A stretch of 64,000 bases of DNA. It comes from Hyphomonas atlantica corrig. (GTDB taxonomy: Bacteria; Pseudomonadota; Alphaproteobacteria; Caulobacterales; Hyphomonadaceae). The stretch is from the NCBI RefSeq assembly GCF_000682715.1, contig NZ_AWFH01000005.1:1-64000 (forward strand), written 5' to 3'. Shown piece by piece: positions 1 through 7,574 of the stretch. Made by a program: the position numbers and the translations under genes. A model generated the notes under the pieces. That model was not told where the DNA came from, did no database searches, and saw only the letters and a list, made by a program, of their open reading frames with translations. The stretch's first letter is position 1. Every line of letters starts with the position of its first letter.

Positions 1-43
1 AGTCCTGCTTGCGGATGGAGGTGGCGAGGCGTTGGAGGATCAT
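1..43 (-). CDS. Partial single-pass membrane protein (5' end only), tandem paralogue of the next gene
   Basis: Only the first 14 codons lie in the window; the gene continues past the left edge. The ATG at 41-43 forms an ATGA overlap with the stop of the upstream gene. The visible residues read MILQRLATSIRKQD and differ from the start of the neighbour (MILQRLATAIRKQD) at one position, and the DNA of the two starts matches at 41 of 44 bases. It is therefore a recent tandem duplicate of that membrane-protein gene, at least at its 5' end. Function unknown. Confidence 0.75.
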   Translation of the reverse strand, partial: MILQRLATSIRKQD

Positions 44-831
44 GGGGTGACCTCAGCATTGCGACCCTCCGGGGCAGCACCAAGTAATTCCAGGGCCGAG
101 CTGACAAGCGAGGAGTTCCCCTGCAGATTGATGACCGCAGTCGTTGTTTCGGAAAATTGCAACCTCAGATGCTCACGAATAGCTGGGTCGGCCCGGATGG
201 CATCAGCGACGGCCTGCAGGGTTTCAGGGTCCGCCTCAATCTCGCATTCCTCCTTGAAACCCAGCAAAATACTCTGTTCATCCAGCAGGTCGCTACATCC
301 CACCCGAATGGCTTGCTGAACCGGTATCGGGATTTTCGACCGCAAGGCCTTGCGATACGGCGTTTGTTCGAGTGCGTCATAACTCACCTTCATCGCATCG
401 AATGCATAATATGTGGAAAGTCCGCCTTCGACAGCCCCTTCGGGCAACAATCCCAGATGTCCGGAGGAAACCATCTGATCCCATGTTGCGCGTTCCGGGG
501 GCAGCTGGTTGATCTCCGTCGCCCGATAAGCCATCTGGATCAGTTCTTTTGCATCGGGGGCATCGGCGGACAGCAGCTCACCTGTTCTCACAACAGCGGC
601 CAATACCTGCTCATGATATTCTGTCAGCAGACGTGAATTGGCGAGGTCTGTGCGAAGGTCTGTTTCGAGACGTTTGACATAGTCTTTTGCAAGCTGACGC
701 TCCACCCGCGCCTCATTCCAATTGTTGACCTGCAGACCGATGAATACGCCAAACACTACGATCAGCGTTTCTATCGCGACGGTGAACCAGTCCTGCTTGC
801 GGATGGCGGTGGCGAGACGCTGGAGGATCAT
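40..831 (-). CDS. Single-pass membrane protein of unknown function (263 aa)
   Basis: I start this gene at the ATG at 829-831 rather than further upstream, because the upstream extension would run through the neighbouring gene and because the same MILQRLAT start is repeated in the next paralogue. One hydrophobic helix at about residues 16-35 is followed by a basic helix (VERQLAKDYVKRLETDL) and a soluble C-terminal part of about 200 residues, presumably cytoplasmic. It is the fourth gene of a tightly packed minus-strand chain (2498 to the left edge), 7 nt after the preceding stop. The layout resembles the many single-pass DUF-type proteins that occur in clusters in Hyphomonadaceae. I do not recognise a catalytic motif. 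Confidence 0.75.
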   Translation of the reverse strand: MILQRLATAIRKQDWFTVAIETLIVVFGVFIGLQVNNWNEARVERQLAKDYVKRLETDLRTDLANSRLLTEYHEQVLAAVVRTGELLSADAPDAKELIQMAYRATEINQLPPERATWDQMVSSGHLGLLPEGAVEGGLSTYYAFDAMKVSYDALEQTPYRKALRSKIPIPVQQAIRVGCSDLLDEQSILLGFKEECEIEADPETLQAVADAIRADPAIREHLRLQFSETTTAVINLQGNSSLVSSALELLGAAPEGRNAEVTP

Positions 832-838
832 GCTCAGT

Positions 839-1327
839 CTACTCCACAGCCTGCAGCTGGTCCCACAGATCAATCGGGGGCACGTCTCGCACCATTCCGT
901 CGACCATGTCCGCGAACCCCGCATTGAAATAGCCCCGGCAGAGCTGCCACAGGGCACGGCCGCGCGGCGTGCCGAGGACGAAATAGATCACGCCCTGATA
1001 CGTCTCCCAAGACTCCTTTGTGATCGCGCCGTTCTGGTATTGCAGCCACTCATACTCGCGGGCCCGCATCTGGCCGATCATCCAGAAAAACAGCTTGGTC
1101 TTCTCCTCGAAGCTCGGCGTTTCGGTCTGCGAGAAGATGCGGCCCAGTTCCGGGAAGTCGACGAATTTGTAGACGCCGGTCTGGTCATAGGTGAGCTGCG
1201 CCTGACGGCTTTCGGAGCGCATCTGCTGCGCGCCCTGGTGCACCTGCAGGGCAAGATAGATGAGCGTCGCTGCCACAACGACGACGCCGATAATCTGTGC
1301 AATGAGGGCGGCTTGTTCGAGGGTCAT
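839..1327 (-). CDS. Small single-pass membrane protein of unknown function (162 aa)
   Basis: The protein starts MTLEQ, has one membrane helix at about residues 6-28, then a helix beginning LQVHQGAQQMRSES and a soluble tail rich in aromatic residues. The upstream neighbour has the same plan and also starts MTLEQ, so the two are probably paralogues. Its start overlaps the upstream stop by 4 nt (ATGA), so translation is likely coupled. No enzyme motif is visible. Membership of a membrane-anchored sensor or scaffold family is possible but not shown. Confidence 0.75.
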   Translation of the reverse strand: MTLEQAALIAQIIGVVVVAATLIYLALQVHQGAQQMRSESRQAQLTYDQTGVYKFVDFPELGRIFSQTETPSFEEKTKLFFWMIGQMRAREYEWLQYQNGAITKESWETYQGVIYFVLGTPRGRALWQLCRGYFNAGFADMVDGMVRDVPPIDLWDQLQAVE

Positions 1328-1815
1328 GGCTCCATCTCCAGAAGCGGCGCGGTCGGCCCGGCTTTGATCAGTTCGTCGACAAGCTTGCGGAAGCTTGGCG
1401 GGAAGTGGTGGCGCCGCGCCTTCCAGAAGCCCTGATAATATTTGGAAGCCAGATGGTCGCGAAAATGGTTTTGCGAATGTCGCCAGAAGTCTTCCTCGAA
1501 GACCTTCTTGCGGGCCTGATAATGCATCACCTGATAGCCGCGTGTGACCATTGTGTAGAATACGTTGAGGCGCGTCCTGTCCGCGGCTTCAAACTCCTGT
1601 GGATCCGTGTCCAGCCCCCGCAGGAACAGATCGACCATTCCGGCTTCGCTGAGGATCTTCATATGGTCGCGGAAGATGTCGTAATAGCCAACCGCGGTCG
1701 CGATGCGCTGCTGGTCGGCAGAGTGTCTCAACTGGAAACCGACGAATATCAGTGACGCAATCACCGCAACCGACGAGACAATCCCGGCAATGAAATAGAG
1801 CTGCTCCAACGTCAT
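1324..1815 (-). CDS. Small single-pass membrane protein of unknown function (163 aa)
   Basis: It starts MTLEQLYFIA, with one membrane helix at about residues 6-27 followed by FQLRHSADQQ. The soluble part of about 130 residues is rich in Phe, Tyr, His and Arg. It has 4-nt overlaps with the genes on both sides (ATGA junctions), which places it firmly in the same operon. It shares its plan (short N-terminus, membrane helix, LxLQLRxxxxQ-like helix, soluble all-helical domain) with its neighbours. Function unknown. Confidence 0.75.
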   Translation of the reverse strand: MTLEQLYFIAGIVSSVAVIASLIFVGFQLRHSADQQRIATAVGYYDIFRDHMKILSEAGMVDLFLRGLDTDPQEFEAADRTRLNVFYTMVTRGYQVMHYQARKKVFEEDFWRHSQNHFRDHLASKYYQGFWKARRHHFPPSFRKLVDELIKAGPTAPLLEMEP

Positions 1816-2498
1816 TCCGGCGCGTCCTCATCTGTCTCGCTGGCCGTCGCGTCTGCCGGTAACTTCAGTGAGTCCATGTACCCTACGAGGAAATCCTCAT
1901 CGAGGGCGGCGATGATCGGGCCGGCGTCCCTTTGCATGGCCGTGCCTTCCCAGCCGGGGGCCTGCAGCGCCCACCAGTGTTTGGCGAACCGCGATCCGAA
2001 ATAGAAGGGGGCCGTGTTCGCGATGTGCTGGCGTACGCGCTCGTCCGAGATCAGCCCGGCATCGCGCATCATGAACATCTGGTCCCATTGCAGCATGATC
2101 GCGACGAGGACGCTGCCAGCCGCCTGGTTTTCGGTGTCGCTCAAGGCTTCCGGCGTACGGATCGCCTTGATCCAGATGGCCGACATCTCCGGCTTGGCGA
2201 TGTTGAACTCGATTTGAGCCAGCAAGTCATTCTTCTGCTGGTCCATCGCCGCGCGTGTCAGAGCCGCGTTCTGGCGCACTTCCACAATCAGGACGACAAG
2301 GCCCAGCAGCACGCCAATATTCGCGCCGAGGGTCAGCCAGCGATTGAGCCGCTCCAGCGGGGTGGGCCCGGGCGCGGCGGATGGTACGGTCGGGGGCGTT
2401 TCAATGGGCGGCGAGGATGGTGGATCAACACGCGCTGGCTTACGTCGTAGACGGGGCAGGGCAAACGGAAATTTCACGAGGCGTTCGGCCTCGCACAA
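1812..2498 (-). CDS. Single-pass membrane protein with proline-rich N-terminus (228 aa), first gene of the cluster
   Basis: First gene of the chain of membrane proteins. A basic then Pro/Ser-rich N-terminal stretch of about 45 residues precedes a membrane helix at about residues 53-73, then VEVRQNAALTRAAM and a soluble domain (WDQMFMMRDAGLISDERV). The helix-plus-VRQNA arrangement parallels the two genes downstream, so all are probably distant homologues. The annotated ATG at 2498 could be replaced by a GTG seven codons later. The end overlaps the next gene by 4 nt. Function unknown. Confidence 0.7.
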   Translation of the reverse strand: MCEAERLVKFPFALPRLRRKPARVDPPSSPPIETPPTVPSAAPGPTPLERLNRWLTLGANIGVLLGLVVLIVEVRQNAALTRAAMDQQKNDLLAQIEFNIAKPEMSAIWIKAIRTPEALSDTENQAAGSVLVAIMLQWDQMFMMRDAGLISDERVRQHIANTAPFYFGSRFAKHWWALQAPGWEGTAMQRDAGPIIAALDEDFLVGYMDSLKLPADATASETDEDAPE

Positions 2499-2601
2499 TT
2501 TGTCCCAAGATGATCAGACGCGTCGTCTGCCAGCATGTTTTCGTCCCCCAATCATGCACTTTAAGCCGGGAATGGGGGGTGACAAGCGTTTTCCGGGAGG
2601 C

Positions 2602-3183
2602 TTAGCGCCCCACGTAGATCAGCGTGCCTTGCGGGACGAGGGTCATGAAGGTGTCGAGGTCGGCGCGCGAGAAGGCGATGCAACCAAGAGAGCGGCCGAG
2701 CCTGCCATACGTGTCGATCATGCCCGGTTCTGCATAGTCGGCGGCATGGATGACGATGGCGCGGCGGCGCGCATTGGCGTTTGTCTCGTCCAACCCGTCA
2801 AGGCGCAGCGACCGGCCGTGTCGGCCATGATATTCCTCAGCTGTCAGGAAAGCGCCCTGCGGACTCGCGCCAGAGCCGGGTGTGTCGGAGAAAGTGTCCA
2901 GATAGCCATCATGGTCCGCGTCCGAGCCCCGGCCATGCGTCGTGCGAAAAGCGGACACGTGACCGGTGTCGAGATTGACGATGAACAGGCGCTTCTTGCT
3001 GGAATGCAGGCTGTAATCGACGACGACCAGACGCTCCGAATTCGCATGTGCGGCATGGGTGTGGAGCGCGCCGATTGCCTGTTCCAGAAGGTCCGGGCGG
3101 ATCAGGCGGTCTGGGTCAATCGCCTCGGCCTGGGAGAAGTGCGGCAGGCAGAAGAGGGATAACAGAATCAGAAAGTGGCGCAT
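2602..3183 (-). CDS. Secreted L,D-transpeptidase-like (YkuD_2-type) protein
   Basis: From the ATG at 3181-3183 the protein begins with a clear signal peptide (MRHFLILLSLFCLPHFSQAEA). A GTG ten codons earlier is an alternative start. The mature part carries the arrangement of the murein L,D-transpeptidase catalytic domain family (PF13645 type): an invariant His in VIHAADY and the catalytic Cys in RSLGCIAFS near the C-terminus, about 25 residues from the end. Such proteins act in the periplasm; for this subfamily the peptidoglycan substrate is inferred from the fold. It overlaps the end of the small upstream membrane-protein gene, so the two may be co-transcribed. Confidence 0.85.
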   Translation of the reverse strand: MRHFLILLSLFCLPHFSQAEAIDPDRLIRPDLLEQAIGALHTHAAHANSERLVVVDYSLHSSKKRLFIVNLDTGHVSAFRTTHGRGSDADHDGYLDTFSDTPGSGASPQGAFLTAEEYHGRHGRSLRLDGLDETNANARRRAIVIHAADYAEPGMIDTYGRLGRSLGCIAFSRADLDTFMTLVPQGTLIYVGR

Positions 3184-3376
3184 CGGCAGGCGGGCTTTCG
3201 AGCGAGTGGACACGGGGGCGGCGCGGCGAAAGGTCCGCGGGGGAGAGCCATCGTTTCAGCTGGCGGGCTGCCAGAATCAGTTCACGGGCAAGGACGACGA
3301 AGATGATGGCCATCAGGGTCAGCAGGCCGATCACAAGATAGGCGAGGGTTCGGGCGAGGGTCTCCATATTTCGCAT
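3116..3376 (-). CDS. Small putative membrane protein (86 aa)
   Basis: A strong Shine-Dalgarno-like GAAAGG lies 8 nt before the ATG at 3374-3376. The product has one long hydrophobic helix at about residues 10-35 followed by a basic stretch and a proline-rich tail. The 3' end overlaps the start of the L,D-transpeptidase-like gene in another frame by about 68 nt, which is unusually long, so either the tail or the gene itself could be spurious. The good ribosome-binding site and the clean helix favour a real gene. No family recognised. Confidence 0.5.
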   Translation of the reverse strand: MRNMETLARTLAYLVIGLLTLMAIIFVVLARELILAARQLKRWLSPADLSPRRPRVHSLESPPADAPLSDSVIPLLPAALLPGRGD

Positions 3377-3487
3377 GATGCGAGCCTTTCAATCGGATTG
3401 GCCGGTGCGGACGTCGCGGAAGGCCTTGGCGTCGCGTAAGCCGTGAGTATGTTGTGGCAGGCAAAATTGTAGAAAAGAGGGCGAAAA

Positions 3488-4576
3488 ATGGCCGAGGGAG
3501 AAACCGCTGAGGAATTGTTCACAGGCACCAAGCCTGTCGCGGACACTCACAAATTCGATGAGGCTAAGCTCGCTGCGTGGATGGAGGCGAATGTCGAGGG
3601 CTATGAAGGCCCGCTCGAAGTGCGCCAGTTCAAGGGCGGCCAGTCCAATCCGACCTACCAGCTTGTTACGCCGAACAAGAAATACGTGATGCGCCGCAAA
3701 CCGCCGGGCAAACTGTTGCCGAGCGCCCATGCTGTTGACCGGGAATATCGTGTGATTTCCGCCCTCTATCCTCTCGGTTATCCGGTGGCGCGCCCCTATG
3801 GCCTGTGCACCGATGAGAGTGTGGTCGGCACGATGTTCTATGTCATGGACATGGTGGAAGGCCGCATCCTGTGGGATGGCACCTTGCCGGATTACGAACC
3901 GGCCGAACGCCGTGCGATTTATGAGGCGAAGGTGAAGACCTTTGCAGACCTGCACAATGTCGACTGGCGCGCTGCGGGCCTCGAAGGCTTCGGCAAGGAG
4001 GGCGACTATGTGGCCCGCCAGATCCATCGCTGGACCAAGCAGTACAAGGCGTCCGAGACCCAGCACATCCCCGAGATGGAACAGCTGATCGAATGGTTGC
4101 CGAACAACATCCCGCCGGGCGACAAGACCACGATCGTGCACGGGGATTATCGGCTCGACAATATGGTGCTGCACCCGACCGAGCCGCGGGTAATTGCCGT
4201 GCTGGACTGGGAGCTTTGCACGCTGGGCGACCCGCTGGCGGACTTCTCCTATCATTTGATGAACTGGGTGATGCCGCCGGGCGATTCCTCGCGCGGATCC
4301 ATCATGGCGATTGATGACCTCAAGGCCTGGGGCATTCCGACGATGGACGAATATGTCGATCTCTACTGCAAGCATACCGGCCGCGATGGCCTGCCGGAGC
4401 TCGACTATTACTTTGCGTACAATGGCTTCCGCCTTGCCGGCATTCTGCAGGGCATCATTGGCCGAGTACGCGATGGCACCGCCAACAGCGCGAATGCCGA
4501 GTCGAATGCGGCGCGGGTTGTGCCGCTGGCAAAGTTTGCGGCTGAATATGCGCGTCGTGCCGGGATGCCCGGGTGA
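3488..4576 (+). CDS. Phosphotransferase family protein, ACAD10/LvaA-like (possible 4-hydroxyacyl-CoA kinase)
   Basis: This is a choline/aminoglycoside-kinase fold protein of 362 residues. The nucleotide-binding lobe is at about 40-130 (KGGQSNPTYQL, VMRRKPPG), the catalytic loop is IVHGDYRLDN at about 216-226 with the usual Asp and Asn, and the metal-binding LDWELCTLGDP follows. This subtype is the one that accompanies acyl-CoA dehydrogenases and includes the kinase domain of ACAD10/11 and LvaA of levulinate catabolism, which phosphorylate 4-hydroxyacyl-CoA. That substrate is an inference here, and no acyl-CoA dehydrogenase gene is in this window. It is the first gene of a plus-strand operon; its stop overlaps the next start (GTGA). 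Confidence 0.9.
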   Translation: MAEGETAEELFTGTKPVADTHKFDEAKLAAWMEANVEGYEGPLEVRQFKGGQSNPTYQLVTPNKKYVMRRKPPGKLLPSAHAVDREYRVISALYPLGYPVARPYGLCTDESVVGTMFYVMDMVEGRILWDGTLPDYEPAERRAIYEAKVKTFADLHNVDWRAAGLEGFGKEGDYVARQIHRWTKQYKASETQHIPEMEQLIEWLPNNIPPGDKTTIVHGDYRLDNMVLHPTEPRVIAVLDWELCTLGDPLADFSYHLMNWVMPPGDSSRGSIMAIDDLKAWGIPTMDEYVDLYCKHTGRDGLPELDYYFAYNGFRLAGILQGIIGRVRDGTANSANAESNAARVVPLAKFAAEYARRAGMPG

Positions 4577-5826
4577 GTTCTGTGCCGCCCGGCCAGCCGG
4601 GCAGCGAGGCTGACTACCGACAGCTGAGCCGCCGCGATTTGTGGCTGCTGACGCTTGCCTGCGCGGTGGTGACGGCGAACGCCTACTATATCCACCCGAT
4701 CATTGCGCTTGTGGCAGATGATTTCGGCGTGTCCGCATCCGAGATCGGACTTGTTCCCGCGCTCAACCAGATCGCGCTGGCATTCGGCATCTTCCTGTTG
4801 CTGCCCTTGGGCGACCGGTTCAGCAATCGGACGCTCGCCACCATATTCGCGGCGGGGCAGTTCGTGGGCATGGCGGCGATGGCGTTCGCGACGGATTTCC
4901 GCGTCTTCGTGGCGGGCTCGACCTTTCTCGGCTTCTCGACGATCACCCCCTACCTTTTGCCAGCCTATGCGTCGAAGCGTGTGTCGCTGGCTCGGCTGGG
5001 GCAGACCACCGCGACGCTGACGACTGGCGTGATCAGCGGCATCCTGGTCGCGCGGGTGGGCGGCGGCTTGCTGGGCGAGCATTATGGCTGGCGAAGCGTG
5101 TATTATGTTGCCACCGCGCTCATGGCTGCGGTGACGCTGCTTTTGCCCCGGATCATGGATGCGCGCCAGAAACGAAGTGCTGAAGGTGAACGGCAGGGCT
5201 ATGTTTCCTTGATCCTGTCCCTGTTTCCCGTCGTGCGACGCCACCCCGAAGTGGTATTGTCCGGCACGATGCAGGGGCTGGCGTTCGGCATTTTCCTGGC
5301 CGTATGGCTGGGACTTGGCCTGTACCTGACCAGTCCGGAGATGGGGTATGGCGCAGATGTGGTCGGGTATCTGGCAGCGCTCGGCCTGATCAACATGTTC
5401 ACCACGCCGATCCTTGGCCAATGGGCCGACCGGATCGGTCCGCGCCGGCTGCGGGCTGTTGTGGCTCTCGTCCAGTTTACGGGCGTCTGCCTGCTGGGCG
5501 TGCTGGGCCACAATGTGTGGACGCTGCTTGTGCCGCTGATGCTGATGAATGTGGTCGGCCCGTTGATTGATGTGACGGGGCGGATGACGTTCCTGAGCCA
5601 GCCGCCTGATGTGCGGACGCGGCTGATGACGGCTTACATTATCCTGATGTTCATCGGCGGTGGGCTCGGCAGCTGGCTGGGGACAAGCGTCTACGAAATC
5701 TGGGGCTGGTCCGGCACGGCGACGATGGCGCTGGTCATGTCGGCGGCACTGCTGGCATTGGCGGTTGTGGCCACGCGGCTGGACCCGAAGCGCGGCGCAT
5801 CAAGCGGGAAGGAATTGGATGGCTGA
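4573..5826 (+). CDS. MFS transporter
   Basis: The 417-residue protein has about 12 hydrophobic helices and the signature loop between helices 2 and 3 (LPLGDRFSNRT), as in drug/proton antiporter-type major facilitator proteins. A GTG start at 4573 overlaps the stop of the phosphotransferase gene by 4 nt. Embedded in a catabolic operon, it is more likely to move an organic acid or related substrate than to be a general drug pump, but the substrate cannot be read from the sequence. The acyl-CoA thioesterase-like gene starts inside its last codons. Confidence 0.88.
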   Translation: MSSVPPGQPGSEADYRQLSRRDLWLLTLACAVVTANAYYIHPIIALVADDFGVSASEIGLVPALNQIALAFGIFLLLPLGDRFSNRTLATIFAAGQFVGMAAMAFATDFRVFVAGSTFLGFSTITPYLLPAYASKRVSLARLGQTTATLTTGVISGILVARVGGGLLGEHYGWRSVYYVATALMAAVTLLLPRIMDARQKRSAEGERQGYVSLILSLFPVVRRHPEVVLSGTMQGLAFGIFLAVWLGLGLYLTSPEMGYGADVVGYLAALGLINMFTTPILGQWADRIGPRRLRAVVALVQFTGVCLLGVLGHNVWTLLVPLMLMNVVGPLIDVTGRMTFLSQPPDVRTRLMTAYIILMFIGGGLGSWLGTSVYEIWGWSGTATMALVMSAALLALAVVATRLDPKRGASSGKELDG

Positions 5827-6628
5827 CGGCGAACACGCACGCGACGCATTCTGGGTGCCGTCGCAATCGGCGGTGGACCCTGACCGGTTCACCTATACGG
5901 TTCCGCAGGCGGCTTGTGTTGGCCCTTATGAGAGCCAATTCCTGATGGGCGGTGTATCGATGGCGGCGTGTATCCATGCGTTGCAGGTCGCGACCGATCT
6001 TCCCTTGCTGTGGGCAACGGTCCAGTTCGCCGGTGCGACGGGATTGGGCGCGGATCTCGACATTCATATCACGCGCTTTGCTGAGGGCCGATCTGCCACG
6101 CAGGCTGTGGCGGATTTGACGGACAATGGGCGGATGGTCGTGCATATGGCGGCGGCGCTGGGCGGCGTGACCAATGGACCGCAGCATCAATTTGTTCAGA
6201 TGCCGGAGGTCCCGGCGCCCATGGATTGCGTGCCGAGCCGGGACATTCCCTTTGCCCGGCCGGACAATTTGGCGGGACATATCGAACGGCGAGAGGCGTA
6301 TCAAAATGACGAGGCCGGCGAGGAATATGTCTGGGTGCGGGTACGCGATACCGGCATTCCCGATGCGCCCTTGCTGGCGCTGATGTCTGACTTTTTCCTG
6401 GGCGCACATTCGAAGACACGCGGCGGGCGCAGCCTGGACAATACGGTTCGCATGCATGCGACTGCGAAATCCGACTGGGTGCTGAATGTGACGCGCATGT
6501 CCGGCTTTGCGGCCGGCGTAGCTCACGGCACGCTTCACCAGTTCGATGAATCCGGGATGCTTCTGACCACCGCCAGCCAGACCGGATTCATGGCGCGGCC
6601 CCAGAACTTGCCCGAACAAGAAAGATAA
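5819..6628 (+). CDS. Acyl-CoA thioesterase-like (TesB/hotdog type) protein
   Basis: I start it at the ATG at 5819 (MADGEHARDAFWVP), 8 nt inside the MFS gene; an upstream extension would only shadow that gene. The product has 269 residues and two halves with the double-hotdog layout of TesB-type thioesterases: FLMGGVSMAACIHAL in the first half, and DAPLLALMSDFFLGAH with the RSLDNTVRMHA region in the second. The Asp of SDFF and the LDNTVR region correspond to the catalytic area of the family. It probably acts on a CoA thioester made in the same operon. Confidence 0.8.
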   Translation: MADGEHARDAFWVPSQSAVDPDRFTYTVPQAACVGPYESQFLMGGVSMAACIHALQVATDLPLLWATVQFAGATGLGADLDIHITRFAEGRSATQAVADLTDNGRMVVHMAAALGGVTNGPQHQFVQMPEVPAPMDCVPSRDIPFARPDNLAGHIERREAYQNDEAGEEYVWVRVRDTGIPDAPLLALMSDFFLGAHSKTRGGRSLDNTVRMHATAKSDWVLNVTRMSGFAAGVAHGTLHQFDESGMLLTTASQTGFMARPQNLPEQER

Positions 6629-6651
6629 GAGACGATAAGGACGGAGGAAAC

Positions 6652-7563
6652 ATGACAGAGACGATCAAGGGGCCGCTGCGCGCGCCCGCACAGATGCTGC
6701 AGGACCAGTCCTATGATGGACACAAAAGCCTGCACGATGACAGCGAAGCCGAGCGTCTCGGCATCAAGGCCGGACCGATTGAAGGGCCAACGCATTTCTC
6801 TCAGTTCGTGCCGTATCTGGTCGAAATCTGGGGAGATGCGTGGCTGGAGCGCGGCTGCTTCTCCAGCCACTTCCTGAACATGGTGTTCGAAGGCGAGAAG
6901 GTGCGTGTCGAAGTGGACCGCCCGGAGGCCGGCGCGACACGGACAATGTGCCGGGCTTTCAAGGAAGACGGTACGCCGGTCTTGGAGGCCAGCGCGTCCA
7001 TCGGACCGGATCATGGCGAGACCCTGCTGGAAGGCCGTATGGCGAAGCTGCGCCCGGCAGATGACCTGGTGATCCTGTCAGACCTGCATGTCGGCATGAC
7101 CGGCGCAGCGGATGAAGTGGTCACAATGGGGGCGGAACAGCATATGGGGAACCTGTACCCGTTTTCGCTGGCCGACAAGCTGAAGGTAATTACAGAGCCG
7201 ATGGACATCTACCATGATGCGTCGGCGTCAAAATGGGGTAAGCCTGTTGTGCCCTTGGAAATGGTCAGTGTGCTGGGCAATTACTCCAATCGGAATTCGA
7301 AGTTCCCGGTGAAGCAGCCTGCCATCGGCCTGTTCGCGGATCTGGAAATCCGCATGATCGAGGGGCCGCTTCTGGTGGGCGAAACCTATGTGTTGCGTCG
7401 TGAAGTGGTGGCGCTGTCGGAAAGCCGCCGGGTGGAGAATTACTGGATCCGCACGCGCTTCTTCGATGCGGCGGGTGAGACGCAAGTCGCCGAGATGCTG
7501 TTGAACCACGGTGTGATGAAGGCGAGCTATCCGCATTATCCCGCTGACCGTCTGCCAGCCTGA
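6652..7563 (+). CDS. Hypothetical protein, probably MaoC/hotdog-like
   Basis: The 303-residue protein is preceded by GGAGG 5 nt before the ATG. Motifs such as AGPIEGPTHFSQFVPYL in the N-terminal half and a LLVGETYVLRREVV strand region in the second resemble MaoC-like or acyl-dehydratase hotdog folds. The classic MaoC hydratase signature (D-x4-H) is not obvious, so I would not call it a hydratase. It sits between a thioesterase-like gene and an alcohol dehydrogenase gene, consistent with handling an acyl-CoA or hydroxyacyl intermediate. Function unassigned. Confidence 0.75.
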   Translation: MTETIKGPLRAPAQMLQDQSYDGHKSLHDDSEAERLGIKAGPIEGPTHFSQFVPYLVEIWGDAWLERGCFSSHFLNMVFEGEKVRVEVDRPEAGATRTMCRAFKEDGTPVLEASASIGPDHGETLLEGRMAKLRPADDLVILSDLHVGMTGAADEVVTMGAEQHMGNLYPFSLADKLKVITEPMDIYHDASASKWGKPVVPLEMVSVLGNYSNRNSKFPVKQPAIGLFADLEIRMIEGPLLVGETYVLRREVVALSESRRVENYWIRTRFFDAAGETQVAEMLLNHGVMKASYPHYPADRLPA

Positions 7564-7574
7564 GGAGACACACC

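Noticed and set aside
3389-4375. A 328-codon minus-strand frame opposite the phosphotransferase gene
   Set aside because: Antisense shadow; the phosphotransferase frame contains the catalytic HGDYRLDN and LDWE motifs.
4408-5511. A 367-codon minus-strand frame opposite the MFS gene
   Set aside because: Composition is Gln/Arg/His-rich antisense; the plus strand encodes a clear 12-helix carrier.
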